In this document: positions 1-10,775 of the stretch, in pieces
Position numbering within the stretch: position 1 is the stretch's first letter
Layout of the letters: every line of letters starts with the position of its first letter
Assembly: GCA_036867785.1 (NCBI GenBank)
Contig: CP145426.1
Location: 496,001 to 560,000 of the forward strand
Reading direction: 5' to 3'
DNA: 64,000 bases
Origin: Plasmodiophora brassicae
Lineage: Eukaryota; Endomyxa: Phytomyxea; Phytomyxea; Plasmodiophorida
Notes under the pieces: generated by a model
The model's input: the letters and a program-made list of their open reading frames with translations, nothing else
The model's database searches: none
Told to the model about the DNA's origin: nothing
Made by a program: the position numbers and the translations under genes

Positions 1-2084
1 GGGCAGCAAGACGTGCTGACTCGGTAATGGGTCCGTACCGGTGCTGAACGGGACGACGCGTTGTGCTAACGGGGACCCGGGCGTCGCAGGGTTCCTCCAG
101 GCGAAAGTCGAAACGACGACGACAATGCAGAGGATGCCGAGGCCGACGACGGCTAGTACGAACACCAGGACGATCGCGTAGTCGGTTAGCCAGTGACTGA
201 CGTCGTTCGGTGACGAAGACGGATGGTCTGTTGCAGACGGACGTCGAAGGACGATGGTCGTATGCGCTGCTGATGACGTCGTTGACCTGGGTAACCACGA
301 CCTGGGTAACGACGCCTTAGAACTGTGCCGGGCTGCCGACGTGCCGACAGGCAGATCCAGGTTCTTCCTCGGCGTCGTATTCCTGGAACTGAATGTCCTC
401 AGCGGCGGCGACTTCCTGGAGCCAAGTGTCCTCGTCGACGACGCCTTCTTGGTCGATGTGGACACACGCCGGGTCTTCGTCGAGGGCAACTTGGCAACGG
501 TGGTGCAGTTGATGGCGACGGAAAGTTGCTTGGTGGTACCGGGACAGGGGTCCGAGCCGAATGTGGAAGCGGACGCCGTTAGGAGACACGACGTCTTGTT
601 GACGCAGGCTTGCCTGACAACAGACACGCTGTTGATGGAATTGCACGATCCGAGCGTGTACACGCCGGATTGTCCCGACGGGGTGCCGTAGGACGCGAAG
701 ATGATGCGGGATATGATGGCGGGCGCTTTGCAGAAGAGCGACAAGTACGCGCCATCCGCCGCGGTGCCGAAGGTTCCACTGGAATCATCTGCCCATGCAG
801 TTTGTCAGTGAATGCCTGTAAGGTTGTTCTAGGGCTCGTTGCATAGCAGACCGGGCGAGCAGAGATTCGTGCTGTACCCAGAGATCGATGACGGAGGTTT
901 CATTGGCCAGCACACGAGTGGGTTGCTGGACCTGAGTGTACAAAGCCGTAAGTGGACAAGAACATGCGGGAAACTGGCGGTCAAGTTTACCAAACATCAA
1001 TCTGCGTCAGTTTGATCGCGTTGCGGAAGATGCCATTCGGGAGGCGCATCAGTTTAGCATCGAGGTATAACGACCTGCACGACACCATCTCATTAGCAGC
1101 ATCGTCAAAGGTAACCCAGCTGAAGCGCTGACGAACACGTATGCGAGAGATGTGCATTGGTCTAAGAGCCCGTCAGGAATGGATGGCAGGGCCGGATTCG
1201 AGTCTAGAAATAGAGTTTGCAGGAGCGACTGGGACTGAAATGCCCCAGGCTCGATGTAGGTGATGGAGTTGGTTCCAAGGTTTCTGCACCGAACGTTGAC
1301 ATGGGCATTAGGATATGCTTGGACGAGCGAGTAACGGACAGCCACGTGAGTTGATTTAAATTGGCCACAGTCGTCGTGGTTATCGTCGTCAGTTTGTTGA
1401 CGCCCAGGTTTCTGCATCCACTCTGTAGTTGACCCCGGAAAAGGGCACATATCGACTTACAGGGATTTCAGTGAGGTACACGGGGTAAACACGCCGGCAG
1501 GCAATGTCGACAGCGAATTTCCAACCAGGACGAGGGTTTGCAGGTGGGTCAAGTCGGCGAACAGCGTAGAAGCCGACAGCGTTGTTATTTGATTGCTGTG
1601 CAAATCCCTATGGATTGTAACCGGCCTTAGTCCTGTCAAAGCTCATTTTTGACATGCCGTCGTTCGATACAGGTAGGTTAGCGAACTCATTCCTGCAAAC
1701 GTGCCGTTCGCAACGCCAGGCAGCTGACACGAGGTAATCGATCTGAGTATCCGTTTAGAACAAGGTTAGTTTAGGGGGAATTGGCTGGGCATTACACAGA
1801 GGTGATCGACGACCGTGACGTTAGGTCAAACCAAGCGCTGGTCAAAATTCCAGTCCCCATTTTACCGTTGAGCGAGCTGTTTCCGGTATCAGAACGATGG
1901 ATCATCCACACTGACTGACCACATACATGGATGTACTGCTGATGCATGATCCCTGGTACCAGTCGCAAATGCACCCGTTGGCCTGCTTGCAAGTCTGCGC
2001 TAATGCGGGCGCCACCGTCAACGCGATGGAGATAACGACGGCCCCACGCATGAGAGCGAGGCTTGAACGCAAGCGCTGTCCCAT
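1..2084 (-). CDS. LRR plus galactose-binding lectin transmembrane protein, copy A (partial, runs off left edge)
   Basis: Minus-strand gene whose 3' end lies beyond position 1. The first exon encodes a signal peptide (start at 2084, or the in-frame ATG at 2051) and then a cysteine-rich stretch CKQANGCICDWY. Short exons follow, carrying leucine-rich repeats (about 1457-1639 and 1140-1300; motifs such as NQITTLSASTLF and NSITYIEPGAF). The next part (about 790-480) is a SUEL/rhamnose-type galactose-binding lectin domain with the family signature DPCPGTTKQL and paired cysteines. A Ser/Thr/Lys-rich stalk and one membrane helix (about 190-110) come after. The layout is colinear with copy B just upstream, so this is a tandem duplicate. 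Inferred role: cell-surface receptor or adhesin. LRR exon borders were not all resolved. The family call is firm, the exact exon map is not. Confidence 0.7.
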
Positions 2085-2195
2085 AATCACGGACAGCATT
2101 TGGCGGCCGACAAGTTTTAACACTATAGTACCCTTTCGCCGACCCCTGGTTTAGACGACCACCGAGTCAGTATCAGTGCTTCGTCACAATATTCT

Positions 2196-2271
2196 GTAGA
2201 CCGGACCGCCCAACTACCGGTAGGCCACGAGAGCAGCTGCTCCCGTGGCCTAGTTGGGCGGTCCAGTCTAC
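2196..2271. repeat. Imperfect inverted repeat (foldback hairpin)
   Basis: Two arms of about 32-38 nt pair almost fully: GTAGACCGGACCGCCCAACT on the left, and a right arm whose reverse complement is the same apart from single mismatches. The left arm carries six extra bases (CCGGTA). It sits between the 5' end of copy A and the 3' end of copy B, so it could be a transcript-end hairpin or a tiny foldback element. Confidence 0.8.
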
Positions 2272-2564
2272 AATTCTTTCGAGATGGGATTATATCGATC
2301 TCAGCGCCTTTCTACATAGGAGGCAACCCAGCTTTTCGGCTGCTCTGACCAGAGTGCCATAGTGACAGGCACGTCCGGCACTCTGGCTGACCAGGTCACG
2401 AGCCTCTGCCCGCCACGTCTGCAACCGATTGCTGGTTTGGGCGGATTGCATTTACAACGGTCGAACTGCCCTGGGTAGATGATCGTGGGCGTATCCACAG
2501 GCCGACACAGACAGATCGCGGCTGACGGGGCCAGGGATCTTTACTGATGTTTTGACGACCATGA

Positions 2565-4858
2565 TCACGAGACGTCCGGTTCACTCTGTGATGTCGTTGA
2601 CATCGTCGTCATGGCACCCTGGTTGAATTTGTCGCGAGCCTCGGTACGACGCGGGCGCGAGCGGTGACTGGGCCGCGATGCAATAGCGTCGCTTCGGGGT
2701 ATTGGCGTCGACGTAGGATACTGTAAACGCTGGTACATGGCGCCCGCGGGCAGCAAGACTTGCTGACCCGATAATGGACCCGTACCGGGGCCGAACGGGA
2801 CGACGGGTAGTGCTAATGGGGAACCAGGCGTCGGAGAGTTCCTCCTCCTGACACAAAAGGAAACGACGACGACAATGCAAAGGAAGCTGACGCCGGCGGC
2901 GGCTAATACGAACACCAGGAGAGTCGCATGATCGGTAACCCAGTGACTTAGGTCCTGCGGCGACGAAGACGGACCGTCTGTTTTCGTATGACCTTCTGAC
3001 GACGTCGTCGATCTGGGTAACGACGTCATAGACCTGTTTCTGGTTGTCGACGCGCGATAAGATGTGGACATCGCTGGTTTCTTGGTCGACAATGTCATGC
3101 CGACGCCGACAGGCAAACTGGACGCTCTCACTGTTGTCGACATCCTGGAACTGAATGTCCTCAGCGGCGGCGACTTCCTGGAGCCAGGTGTCCTCGTTGA
3201 CGACGCCTTCTTGGTCGATGTGGACACACGCCGGGTCTTCGTCGAGGGCAACTTGGCAACGGTGGTGCAGTTGATGGCAACTGAAAGGTGCTTGGTGGTA
3301 CCGGGACAGGGGTCCGAGCCGAACGTGGAAGCGGACGCCGTTAGTAGGCACGACGTCTTGCTGGTGCAAGCCTGTCTGACAACAGACACGCTGTGGTTGG
3401 AATTGCACGATCCGAGCGTGTACACGCCGGACTGTCCCGACGGGTTGCCGAACGACGCGAACAGCACGCTGGATATGATGGCGGGCGCTTTGCAGAATAG
3501 CGACAAGTACGCGCCTTCCACTGCGGTGCCGAACGTTCCACTGGAATCATCTGCCCGTGCAACATACCAGTCGTTGAGAATACAGCGCTCTATGGAGCTG
3601 ATCGAAACTTGCCAGGGGCACACAGGTTCGTACTGTATCCGGTGATCTTTGACGGAGGTTGTTTCGGCCAGCACACAATCTGCTGTGGCGCCCTGTATGT
3701 CCTGCAGGTACGCACTCGTCAGAGTTGTGCTTTACCCAGCATTCATCACGCGTGAGCAGTGTGGGCATACGTGACATCGGTCAGCATTGTCGCGTTGCGG
3801 AAAATGCCATACGGCAGGCGCATTAGCATGGGGCAGGCGTGAATCGCCCTGTACGCATACCATTAGCAACACGTCGCCCACAAAGGGAGTCATGAGACCG
3901 CTGACGACGAACAGGTGTCCGAGCGATGTGCTGTAATCGAAGAGACCATCAGGCAGGGATGCCAGTGGCGGGTTGGTGTCCAAGAACAGCGTCTGCAGGA
4001 GGGACTGCGCCCGGAGCGCGCCAGGCTCGATGAACTGGATCGAGTTCGTTCCGAAATTTCTGCGACGGGAACTTCGCATCAGGTTGCTGGCCAGCACAGA
4101 TGCCCGACGAACATGGTAATGAGCTGGCTGAGGGTCGACAGGGCGTTCGTCGGTATGGATGTCAACTGATTAATGCCGAAGTTACTGCGATATGACCACG
4201 AGTCAGCACCGTTCACGTGTGCCAATGGTCGGCTGCGGGGAATTACAAATCCGTCAGCGACGTACACGGGGCAAACAGACGTTCTGGCAGGGAGGTGAGC
4301 GAGTTCGTGCCCATGTCCACCGATTGCAGATTGGTCAGGCTCGCGAACGCCGCAGGTGAGCCTGGCAGCGAAGTGATCACGTTACCCTCCAGCGACCTAT
4401 TCACCATGATCGTCGGCATGGGGCGCACGGCTAGGTTAGGGGGTTTGGTACAGAGTGGTTAGCGCCGACATGCCCACAAACGTGCCGTTGTCGATACCAG
4501 TTAACTGACAGTACGTAATTGACCTGACGAAGGACAACAGCAGGCCGGGTCACAGTCCCAGCAACCCGAGACGCAGGTTGGAGGTTACACATAAGTGATA
4601 GACGACCGGGACCACAGGTTGAACCAAGCGCTGGTCAACATTCCACCCGCGGATGACTGGGCGTTTAGCGAACTGACATCCGTCGTTGATGAGCCACGAC
4701 GTCGGTGTGACGATGAGATGCAGGACGTACATGTAGGTGCTGCTGGTGCATGCGGTCGGATACCAATCACAGATGCACCCGTTCGCCTGCTTGCAATACG
4801 TTGCGAATCCTGGACAAAGCAATAACGCGACGTAAAGGGCGATGAGAACCTCACCCAT
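2565..4858 (-). CDS. LRR plus galactose-binding lectin transmembrane protein, copy B
   Basis: The best preserved of three related loci. The start at 4858 gives a signal peptide (MGEVLIALYVALLLCPGFAT) followed by the same cysteine-rich CKQANGCICDWYP segment as copy A. Separate short exons carry single leucine-rich repeats: about 4428-4243 (NSLTSLPERLF), 4190-4100 (NQLTSIPTNAL) and 4060-3900 (NSIQFIEPGAL). The last long exon (3674-2565) holds a SUEL-type lectin domain (about 3520-3260; TSCLLTASASTFGSDPCPG), a long Ser/Thr/Lys stalk, a 24-residue membrane helix near 2930-2860 followed by RRR, and a cytoplasmic tail of about 100 residues with no recognisable domain. Topology is therefore lectin and LRRs outside, tail inside. 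Sugar binding follows from the family; the ligand is unknown. Exon edges were set by eye. Confidence 0.75.
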
Positions 4859-5150
4859 TCTTCCTGGGACGGCGCTAGCGTGGGAGCGATGTCCGACAAT
4901 GACGGTCAGCGTGTGCACCACATGTGGCCGGCACTGTGAAGCCGAGCCCCGAGGGATGACAGCGGACATGACCCGCCCACCTAACCGACCCATCCGAGTG
5001 GTCAATTGCATCGTGTGTGAACTGCGTTGGCGTTTTATATTGGTAGGTGGTGCGATGGGCCTGGGATCGCCGACTTTCGCCGTTCCGCATCCATGCCGCA
5101 TCTGGAGAGGGAAACCGTCAGCGGGTCGTGCGTGTGTGTGTGTGGCAATA

Positions 5151-8100
5151 TCAGGACCGTCCAACGGTGACCCACATTCGATTGACACGCTCAGTGAACT
5201 CGGCCAGCTCCTTGGCGCGCATGGACGATGTGCCGGGCGACACGCGGACGATCCCGAGGAAGTGGTCCAGCGTGAACTCGCTCTGGGAGCACGCGACGAC
5301 GTGAGCGCGGCGCTCATCCGTCAAGCGGGCACCTTACGCTGTGCGACTGGATCCACGCCAGCAGCTCGTTCGGCTGCAGGTAGTACGCCTTGATATAGTC
5401 GTCAACGCGTGCCCCGCCCGGGATGGGCCAGACGCCCGCGACGTCCCTGAGCCCGCGCTGCAGGTACCCAGAATCTACGAGGCGGCACCGATGAGCACAC
5501 ACACACACACAGAGAATACGGTGCCGTGCCTCACCCAGGGACATGGCCGCCCGCCCCTCCGTCGTGCACTTCTTCACCGAGCTGAGCGCATCGACAACCA
5601 GGTCCATCGTGATGCGCAGGCAGTTGCCGAGGAACACCTGGGAAACGGCCGCCTGGATCTCGTTCGACGACGTCATCTTCGACAGCCGCGCATGCAGCTG
5701 CTGGAACGACTTCTTGATCCTGTCGACGTACGTGTTGCACGTCTCCTTCAGCTCGGAGATGTCCCACTTGCAGGTGCCGATTAGGCCCAGGACGGGCCGC
5801 AGCGTCTCCGTCATCAGCCGGGTCGCTGCGCGCGCGTTTCGATCAGCGAAACCGTTGGCACACACGGGCAGCAGCTGAGGGCGACGGGGGTAGTACCGAG
5901 GAACCAGTAGACGGCCTGCTCCAGGTCAGCGCAGAGGCCGGCCGTGTACGCGGCCGCATCCGGGATCTCAGCGTTCTTCGTCGTGACGTACTGGGCCGTG
6001 ATCGGGACAACCCTGCAGGAAACGCGTTGTCAGACGTACGACGGCAAGCGACGAGTTCGACGGACCACTGGTATGCTCCAGCGATGCGCTTGAGCGACTC
6101 GATGGCCAGGTACCGGACGGGCAGACCGAACAGGTCCTCGATGCCGTCGAGTTGCACGCCAGCCTGCAGCCTGGCGATCTGTGGCCCGCTGGGCGACGAC
6201 GTGGTCGCTGGCTGCTGCTGCTGCTGCTGTTGCTGCGCTATGAACCGCACCGCCCCAGCAGCGAACTTTCGTTCGCCGATGCCGGACACGATGTGGTTCA
6301 GCACCGTGCACAGCCGAGGGAACCGTTTCAGGAAGGCCCCGTACGCCGGGTGCGTCTCGAGGAAGCGCGCGTACTCGGGGCTGAACAACGAGAACACGCC
6401 GAGCAGGTACACGTGGAAAAGGTCGACCGACAGGGACGCTACGTGAGTGGCCACGCTCGGCAGGCATCGCTCCAGCTGCAGGTACCGCCCCAGCGTTTGC
6501 ATCGGCAACTGGACAACGAGACGCGGTGAGCACACGACAACGACCCGGACGATGAAGGCGAACGCCCTGACCAGTGCGGATGACGTCGTGATCCACGGGA
6601 CGGCAGACGCCGGCCGGAAGACGGCACTGACAGGGGCCGTCGCCGCTGACGGCGACGGCCCCGGCGACGACGACGCCAGACGAAGAATGTCGACGCCGTC
6701 GGCGAACTGCTGGAAGAGCCTGTCGTGATCGGGCCTGGCGGCATGGTCGGCGAGCTCCATCTGGACGGCCTCGTGTCGCAGCTCCTTGATGTCCGAGTAC
6801 CAGAAGTCGGCCGCCAGCGGGACGCGTTGCCACGACTCGCTGTCGATCGCCAGGACGAGCCGCTCGACGCTCTGGGCGCGCACACCGGCGACGTCAGGGG
6901 GGTGCACACATGTCGTCGTCGTCGCCGCCTACCTGGACGTGGAACGAGGTGGCAAACTGCATGCACTTGTCGGCCAGGGCGGGGCGCAGGACGCTGGAGA
7001 CGATGCCGCTGAACTGCTCGCCGACGCGCATCAGGACCTCGCTCCTCGTGCTCATCGACTCCATCTGCCGTTGCGAGTCAGCCCCCCACAATGGCCCGGG
7101 TTGGGACCAGCGACTTGACCTCGGCAATGTTGTTCTCCAGCGCGGTCGCCGTCGTCGACCGCAGCAGCTGGACGAGGCGGTGCTGGATGCGTTCCCAGAG
7201 GGCGACCCGGCCCTGGCCGAGGCCATGGGCGAACGCACGGCCGGCATCGCAGGTCGGCGGGTCCGCTGCGAATTGCTCGTCGAGGACCTGCCGCACGACA
7301 AAGTACGTGTGCATGGCGACGAGCGCGGCGTGCAGGGCGGCCTCGTAGCAGGCCGAGAACTGGGCGGGGCGTACCGACGCGCAGATGTCCAGGAACGTCA
7401 ACGTCGACGTCGTCGTGTCGGCCCCGGCGACCGCCTGGCACTGGCGCTGGACGCCGGCGTGCATGGCGGCGTCGGTCGCGTGGGCAAACGCCTCCGAGAC
7501 GCGGTTCGCGAACCCGAGCTGGACCTCCATCAGGTAGAACGCCTGCGCCATGCCCTGCAGCGCCTTCGTGTCGAGCGCGTGCGCCCCCGACACCGCTTCC
7601 AGCAGCAGCGCGTCCAGCGACGCCTGCAGATGGCGCTCGAACCGCGCGTACCCGTCGGCGAACGTCTGCAGGACGGCGCTCGCCGCCTGGATGCCCTCGA
7701 CGTCCCGTTTCAGCTGGTCGGCACGCGCCAGCTGCTCCAAGGCGGACGCGAACGATAGCGAGCGCATGGCGTCCTGGAGCGCGGCGTCGGCGGCGACGAG
7801 GTCCAGCAGCGCCTTGCACTTCTGTCGAACGGCCTACCAGACGGTCGGCGGGGTGGGTGGGCGGCAGCCAGCGGCACAGGCGACATCGTACGTTGATCCG
7901 GATCAGCTTGCGATGCAGGGCGACGGTTCGGAACGAGTGCGTCACCAGGTTGCGCTGGGCGTTCTGTAGCACGCGCCGGGTGCCCGACACGAGCTCGACC
8001 GAGCCGGCCAGGTCGTTCTCGATCGCCTGGATGCCCTCCATGATGTTCACTGCGAACAACAACGACCCACGTTCAATGGGTCGTGCGCGCGCGCGCCCAC

Positions 8101-8532
8101 GTGTCTCTCGCGAAACGGTACCGAATGCGTTGTAGTTGGCGAAGATCTGGGCGGACAGCTGCTGGCCGATGCCCTTCTCGAGCCGATGGTGGAACTCGAG
8201 GGCGGCGTTCAGGTCCTTCTCGGTGCAGGACGCGTCCAGCTGCCGGACGACGAACTGGGCGCACTCGTCCTCGTCGGCCGTGTAGAACCGGCTGTCCATC
8301 TCGGCGACGATGCGCGTGTCCGTCTCGGTGCGGGGCGGGGCGTTCGGTCCCTGAGCGGATCACGGGGTCAGCACCCCCCGACGACGGTGCCGCGGCGCTG
8401 GGGGAGGCGGCCGACCCTGGACCCGACCGAGTCGACGCGGGCCGGCGCCGTCATCGTGCCCCGGCCGTAGTCCGTCTGGGACGACTCGCCCTTGATGGAC
8501 ATCTGCGACGTCCATTTCTTGAAGGCGTTCAT
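5151..8532 (-). CDS. VPS50: Syndetin/VPS50, subunit of the EARP endosomal recycling tether
   Basis: The protein is built from several exons. It starts at 8532 (MNAFKKWTSQMSIKGESS) and ends at 5151. The amino half (8300-7050) has the helical VPS50 core, including a stretch NAQRNLVTHSFRTVALHRKL and the segment ALQGMAQAFYLMEVQLGFAN. The carboxyl part has CNTYVDRIKK, SVKKCTTEGRAAMSL and VDDYIKAYYL, which match the conserved C-terminal domain of CCDC132/syndetin. In animals VPS50 replaces VPS54 in the GARP-like complex EARP and tethers vesicles for recycling of endosomal cargo. A run of eight Gln near 6215-6240 is a lineage-specific insertion. The final intron (about 5325-5280) has GTAAGG and CCCAG ends and restores the frame to the stop. 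Introns near 7850, 6900, 6010 and 5870 are also clear. Identity is confident; some internal borders are approximate. Confidence 0.85.
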
Positions 8533-8879
8533 CGCCGCGCCCGGCCGTCTGTGTGCGTGGCGCGACCCGCCTCCACAAGCACAAAGTGACGGCCGCGAAC
8601 CTGCCCCGCCAATGGGATTGGAGTGACGGTCGGTTGCCACCTGCCACGCTTGTCGAACGAGGCCTGCCTATGGTTTCGTACGTTCGAGAGGGGCTGCTCG
8701 GTCATCTGGGACAGTTGACGAAACTCGCACACGAATACGGTGACCGGGCCATTGCAATGCGCAACGCGCTGCCCTCTGAGACGTCCAGTACCGAAATCGA
8801 GACCTGGGTAGATTTGGCCATTAGACGCATCCGGTCCTGGACATGTGTGTTCAAGCACAATGCAGCCGCGTCCCAGCAG
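8533..8879. other. Intergenic, no supported gene
   Basis: Upstream region of VPS50. A 110-codon plus-strand reading frame here shows no domain and overlaps the 5' region, so it is not called. No repeat or RNA gene is visible. Confidence 0.5.
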
Positions 8880-9130
8880 GAGTGAGTTTGAGTTTGAGTT
8901 TATTTGTGCTTCGCGCTTTTCACGCAGGCGCCTCGGTCTCGAGTCCGAGGACCGAAGGTTCAGCCAGCAGAACGCCAACATCCCCCGGCCTGGCAGTGCC
9001 GGCCCATCACCTTTGTACTGGGCTCTTCGCGCCTGGACGATAGCAGAACGGAACGTGATTCGCTCGGACTTGTCAACTGCACGTTGTCGATTTTCTTCGC
9101 CATACCGTCTATGCCGGGATGCCGACGGCC
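8880..9130 (-). repeat. SINE-like dispersed repeat, copy 1
   Basis: Read on the minus strand, the copy ends in a simple tail built from AAACTC units (GAGTTTGAGTTTGAGTTTAT on the plus strand). Its body (tract ending GCGCCTCGGTCTCGAGTCCG, then AACGCCAACATCCCCCGGCC) recurs at 42377, 59653 and 63713. It has no coding capacity. A variable short-repeat tail and independent copies suggest a SINE or the 3' end of a non-LTR element. A B-box-like CTTCGATTCTCGG occurs in copy 3, so an RNA polymerase III origin is possible but weak. Confidence 0.65.
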
Positions 9131-10440
9131 GTTCTCAAGGCGATGGAACGCGATGCCGCCAGAAAACACGATAGTATGCGCCGCCAGACATCGATCGCCG
9201 ATGAAAGGGCGTCATCCACGTAGTCGCCTTCGTCTCCGACGTCATCTCCTGGCAGACGATGGATCCGATGCTCCGGCAGGCGAGCAGTGCCCGGCATATG
9301 CAGCATGTGCAGGAAAGGACACGAACCCGCGGATGTCGTGAGGCACCAGGCCATACAGCGCGAGCAGGACTTTCATGGCCGCGCAGGGAAAGCAGATCTC
9401 TATGCCTCGATCATTGCCGTGCGGCTGTGAAGCCACGTTGGATGCGTGAACGTTGACGGCGGCTCCCGTGAAGGAGCCGCTCCTGCGTGTCATCAGCTGT
9501 CCATGTCCACGATAGCGACCAAGTTCCTGATCGCGACCGGTGCCGCAAAAGTGAGGCCGAATTTAGGCCCCGACTGGACAATGCAACGCCGCGACTGGGC
9601 GACCAGTCCGCACTCTGCTGTCCGTCGACAGCGCCGCGACTGGGCGACCGCCGACCAGATCACCAAACGATTGCGCCACGGTCCAGTGCAAATGTATAGC
9701 GTCAACCTACCAGCGCTTGCTCCCGTTGCCAGCGCGGCCGCGGCGGCCGTGTCGCCGCCCGTCGCTCCGGGCATCGCCGCCGGCGCCGCTCTGACGTGCG
9801 GCACCAGGCCGTACACGGCGAGCAGACCGTCAACGGCCGGGCCAGGCATCGCCTTGAGCGCGGCGGTCGTCGCTGGAAATCCGGCCGGGACAGCGCCGGT
9901 GTTATCCACGAGCGGGTCGATGGGTAAGACGTCCTGCGACAGCTGGCTGTTGATCAGGCGTGATATGGACCGTGACTCGCTGTGGCAGTTCAATTCAACG
10001 GTCAACGAAGAGGCCAGATCCGTCGTACGACCCGACCCTACCCATGCTGCAGCGCGTTCATTATGGGCAGCAGCGCGTTCGCAATGGCTGGGGCAAACCA
10101 GGCGGGCGCGCCAGCACCCGGATACGCCTGCGCGGCGTGCTCTCCCACGACGGCATGCGTGCGTATGCTGTCGGCGATGACCTCGGCGTCGGTGACCGCA
10201 GGCGCCGCCTGGTTCGCCCGGCTCAGTCTCTTGCGCGCATGGCTGTCGGCGACGGCGGCCTCGACGTCAGGCGGGTCAAGAGCGGCGCTGGCGGCGATGC
10301 CCGGAGCGACGGGCGGCGACACGGCCGCGCTGGCAACGGGAGCAAGCGCTGGTAGGCTGGCGCTATACATTTGCACTGGTCCGTACCGCTAGGCGTTCTA
10401 TAACGCGTTACGTTCCATTTATGAAGATTTTCCATGCATC
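9131..10440. pseudogene. Rearranged gene fragments with an inverted alanine-rich module
   Basis: No intact gene is visible. A block at 9180-9400 (minus-strand reading YGLVPHDIRGFVSFPAHAAY) is a diverged copy of 10800-10990. An alanine-rich module reading LPALAPVASAA lies on the plus strand near 9705-9800 and again on the minus strand near 10370-10280, so the two are inverted copies. The minus-strand frame 10376-10038 continues with AWFAPAIANALLPIMNALQHG-like sequence and is the most protein-like piece. The whole patch reads as duplicated, inverted and decayed gene pieces, and the parent gene is not recognised. Base composition is like the flanking host genes. Confidence 0.45.
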
Positions 10441-10442
10441 AA

Positions 10443-10655
10443 GGCATGTTTCACACTTGTCCTGATTCTAGGACCACTTCCTCGGTATCGGAGTCGCTGT
10501 AGATGAAGTGGTCGTCGATTTCCTCGAATTCGAAGAGACCTGTGATCGCGAGGTCGGTCGCGTCGAGAACCCAAAGGAAATCGACGACCACTTCATCTAC
10601 AGCGACTCCGATACCGAGGAAGTGGTCCTAGAATCAGGACAAGTGTGAAACATGC
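10443..10655. repeat. Perfect 81-bp inverted repeat around a 51-bp spacer
   Basis: The left arm 10443-10523 begins GCATGTTTCACACTTGTCCT. The right arm 10575-10655 is its exact reverse complement over 81 bp by eye. Read on the plus strand the right arm encodes an acidic stretch (FIYSDSDTEEVVLESGQV) ending in a stop, so the duplicated unit may be the tail of a coding exon copied head to head. The RNA would fold into a long hairpin. It lies inside the rearranged patch. Confidence 0.9.
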
Positions 10656-10775
10656 TCACGGCAACGTCGTCGACCGTCGCCGGCAACTGGGCCGTTTCTT
10701 GGGCCTCTACCACAGGTCCATGCTACACGCGCCAGACAGGCGATCGACTGATACGTTGGAGCGCGATTCCGACAG

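Noticed and set aside
3064-3645. Plus-strand open frame of 193 codons over the lectin exon
   Set aside because: Antisense of the lectin domain of copy B; the minus-strand reading has the conserved Cys pattern and DPCPG motif.
4550-5317. 255-codon minus-strand frame upstream of copy B
   Set aside because: Its first part is antisense low-complexity sequence; only the signal-peptide exon from 4858 is supported.
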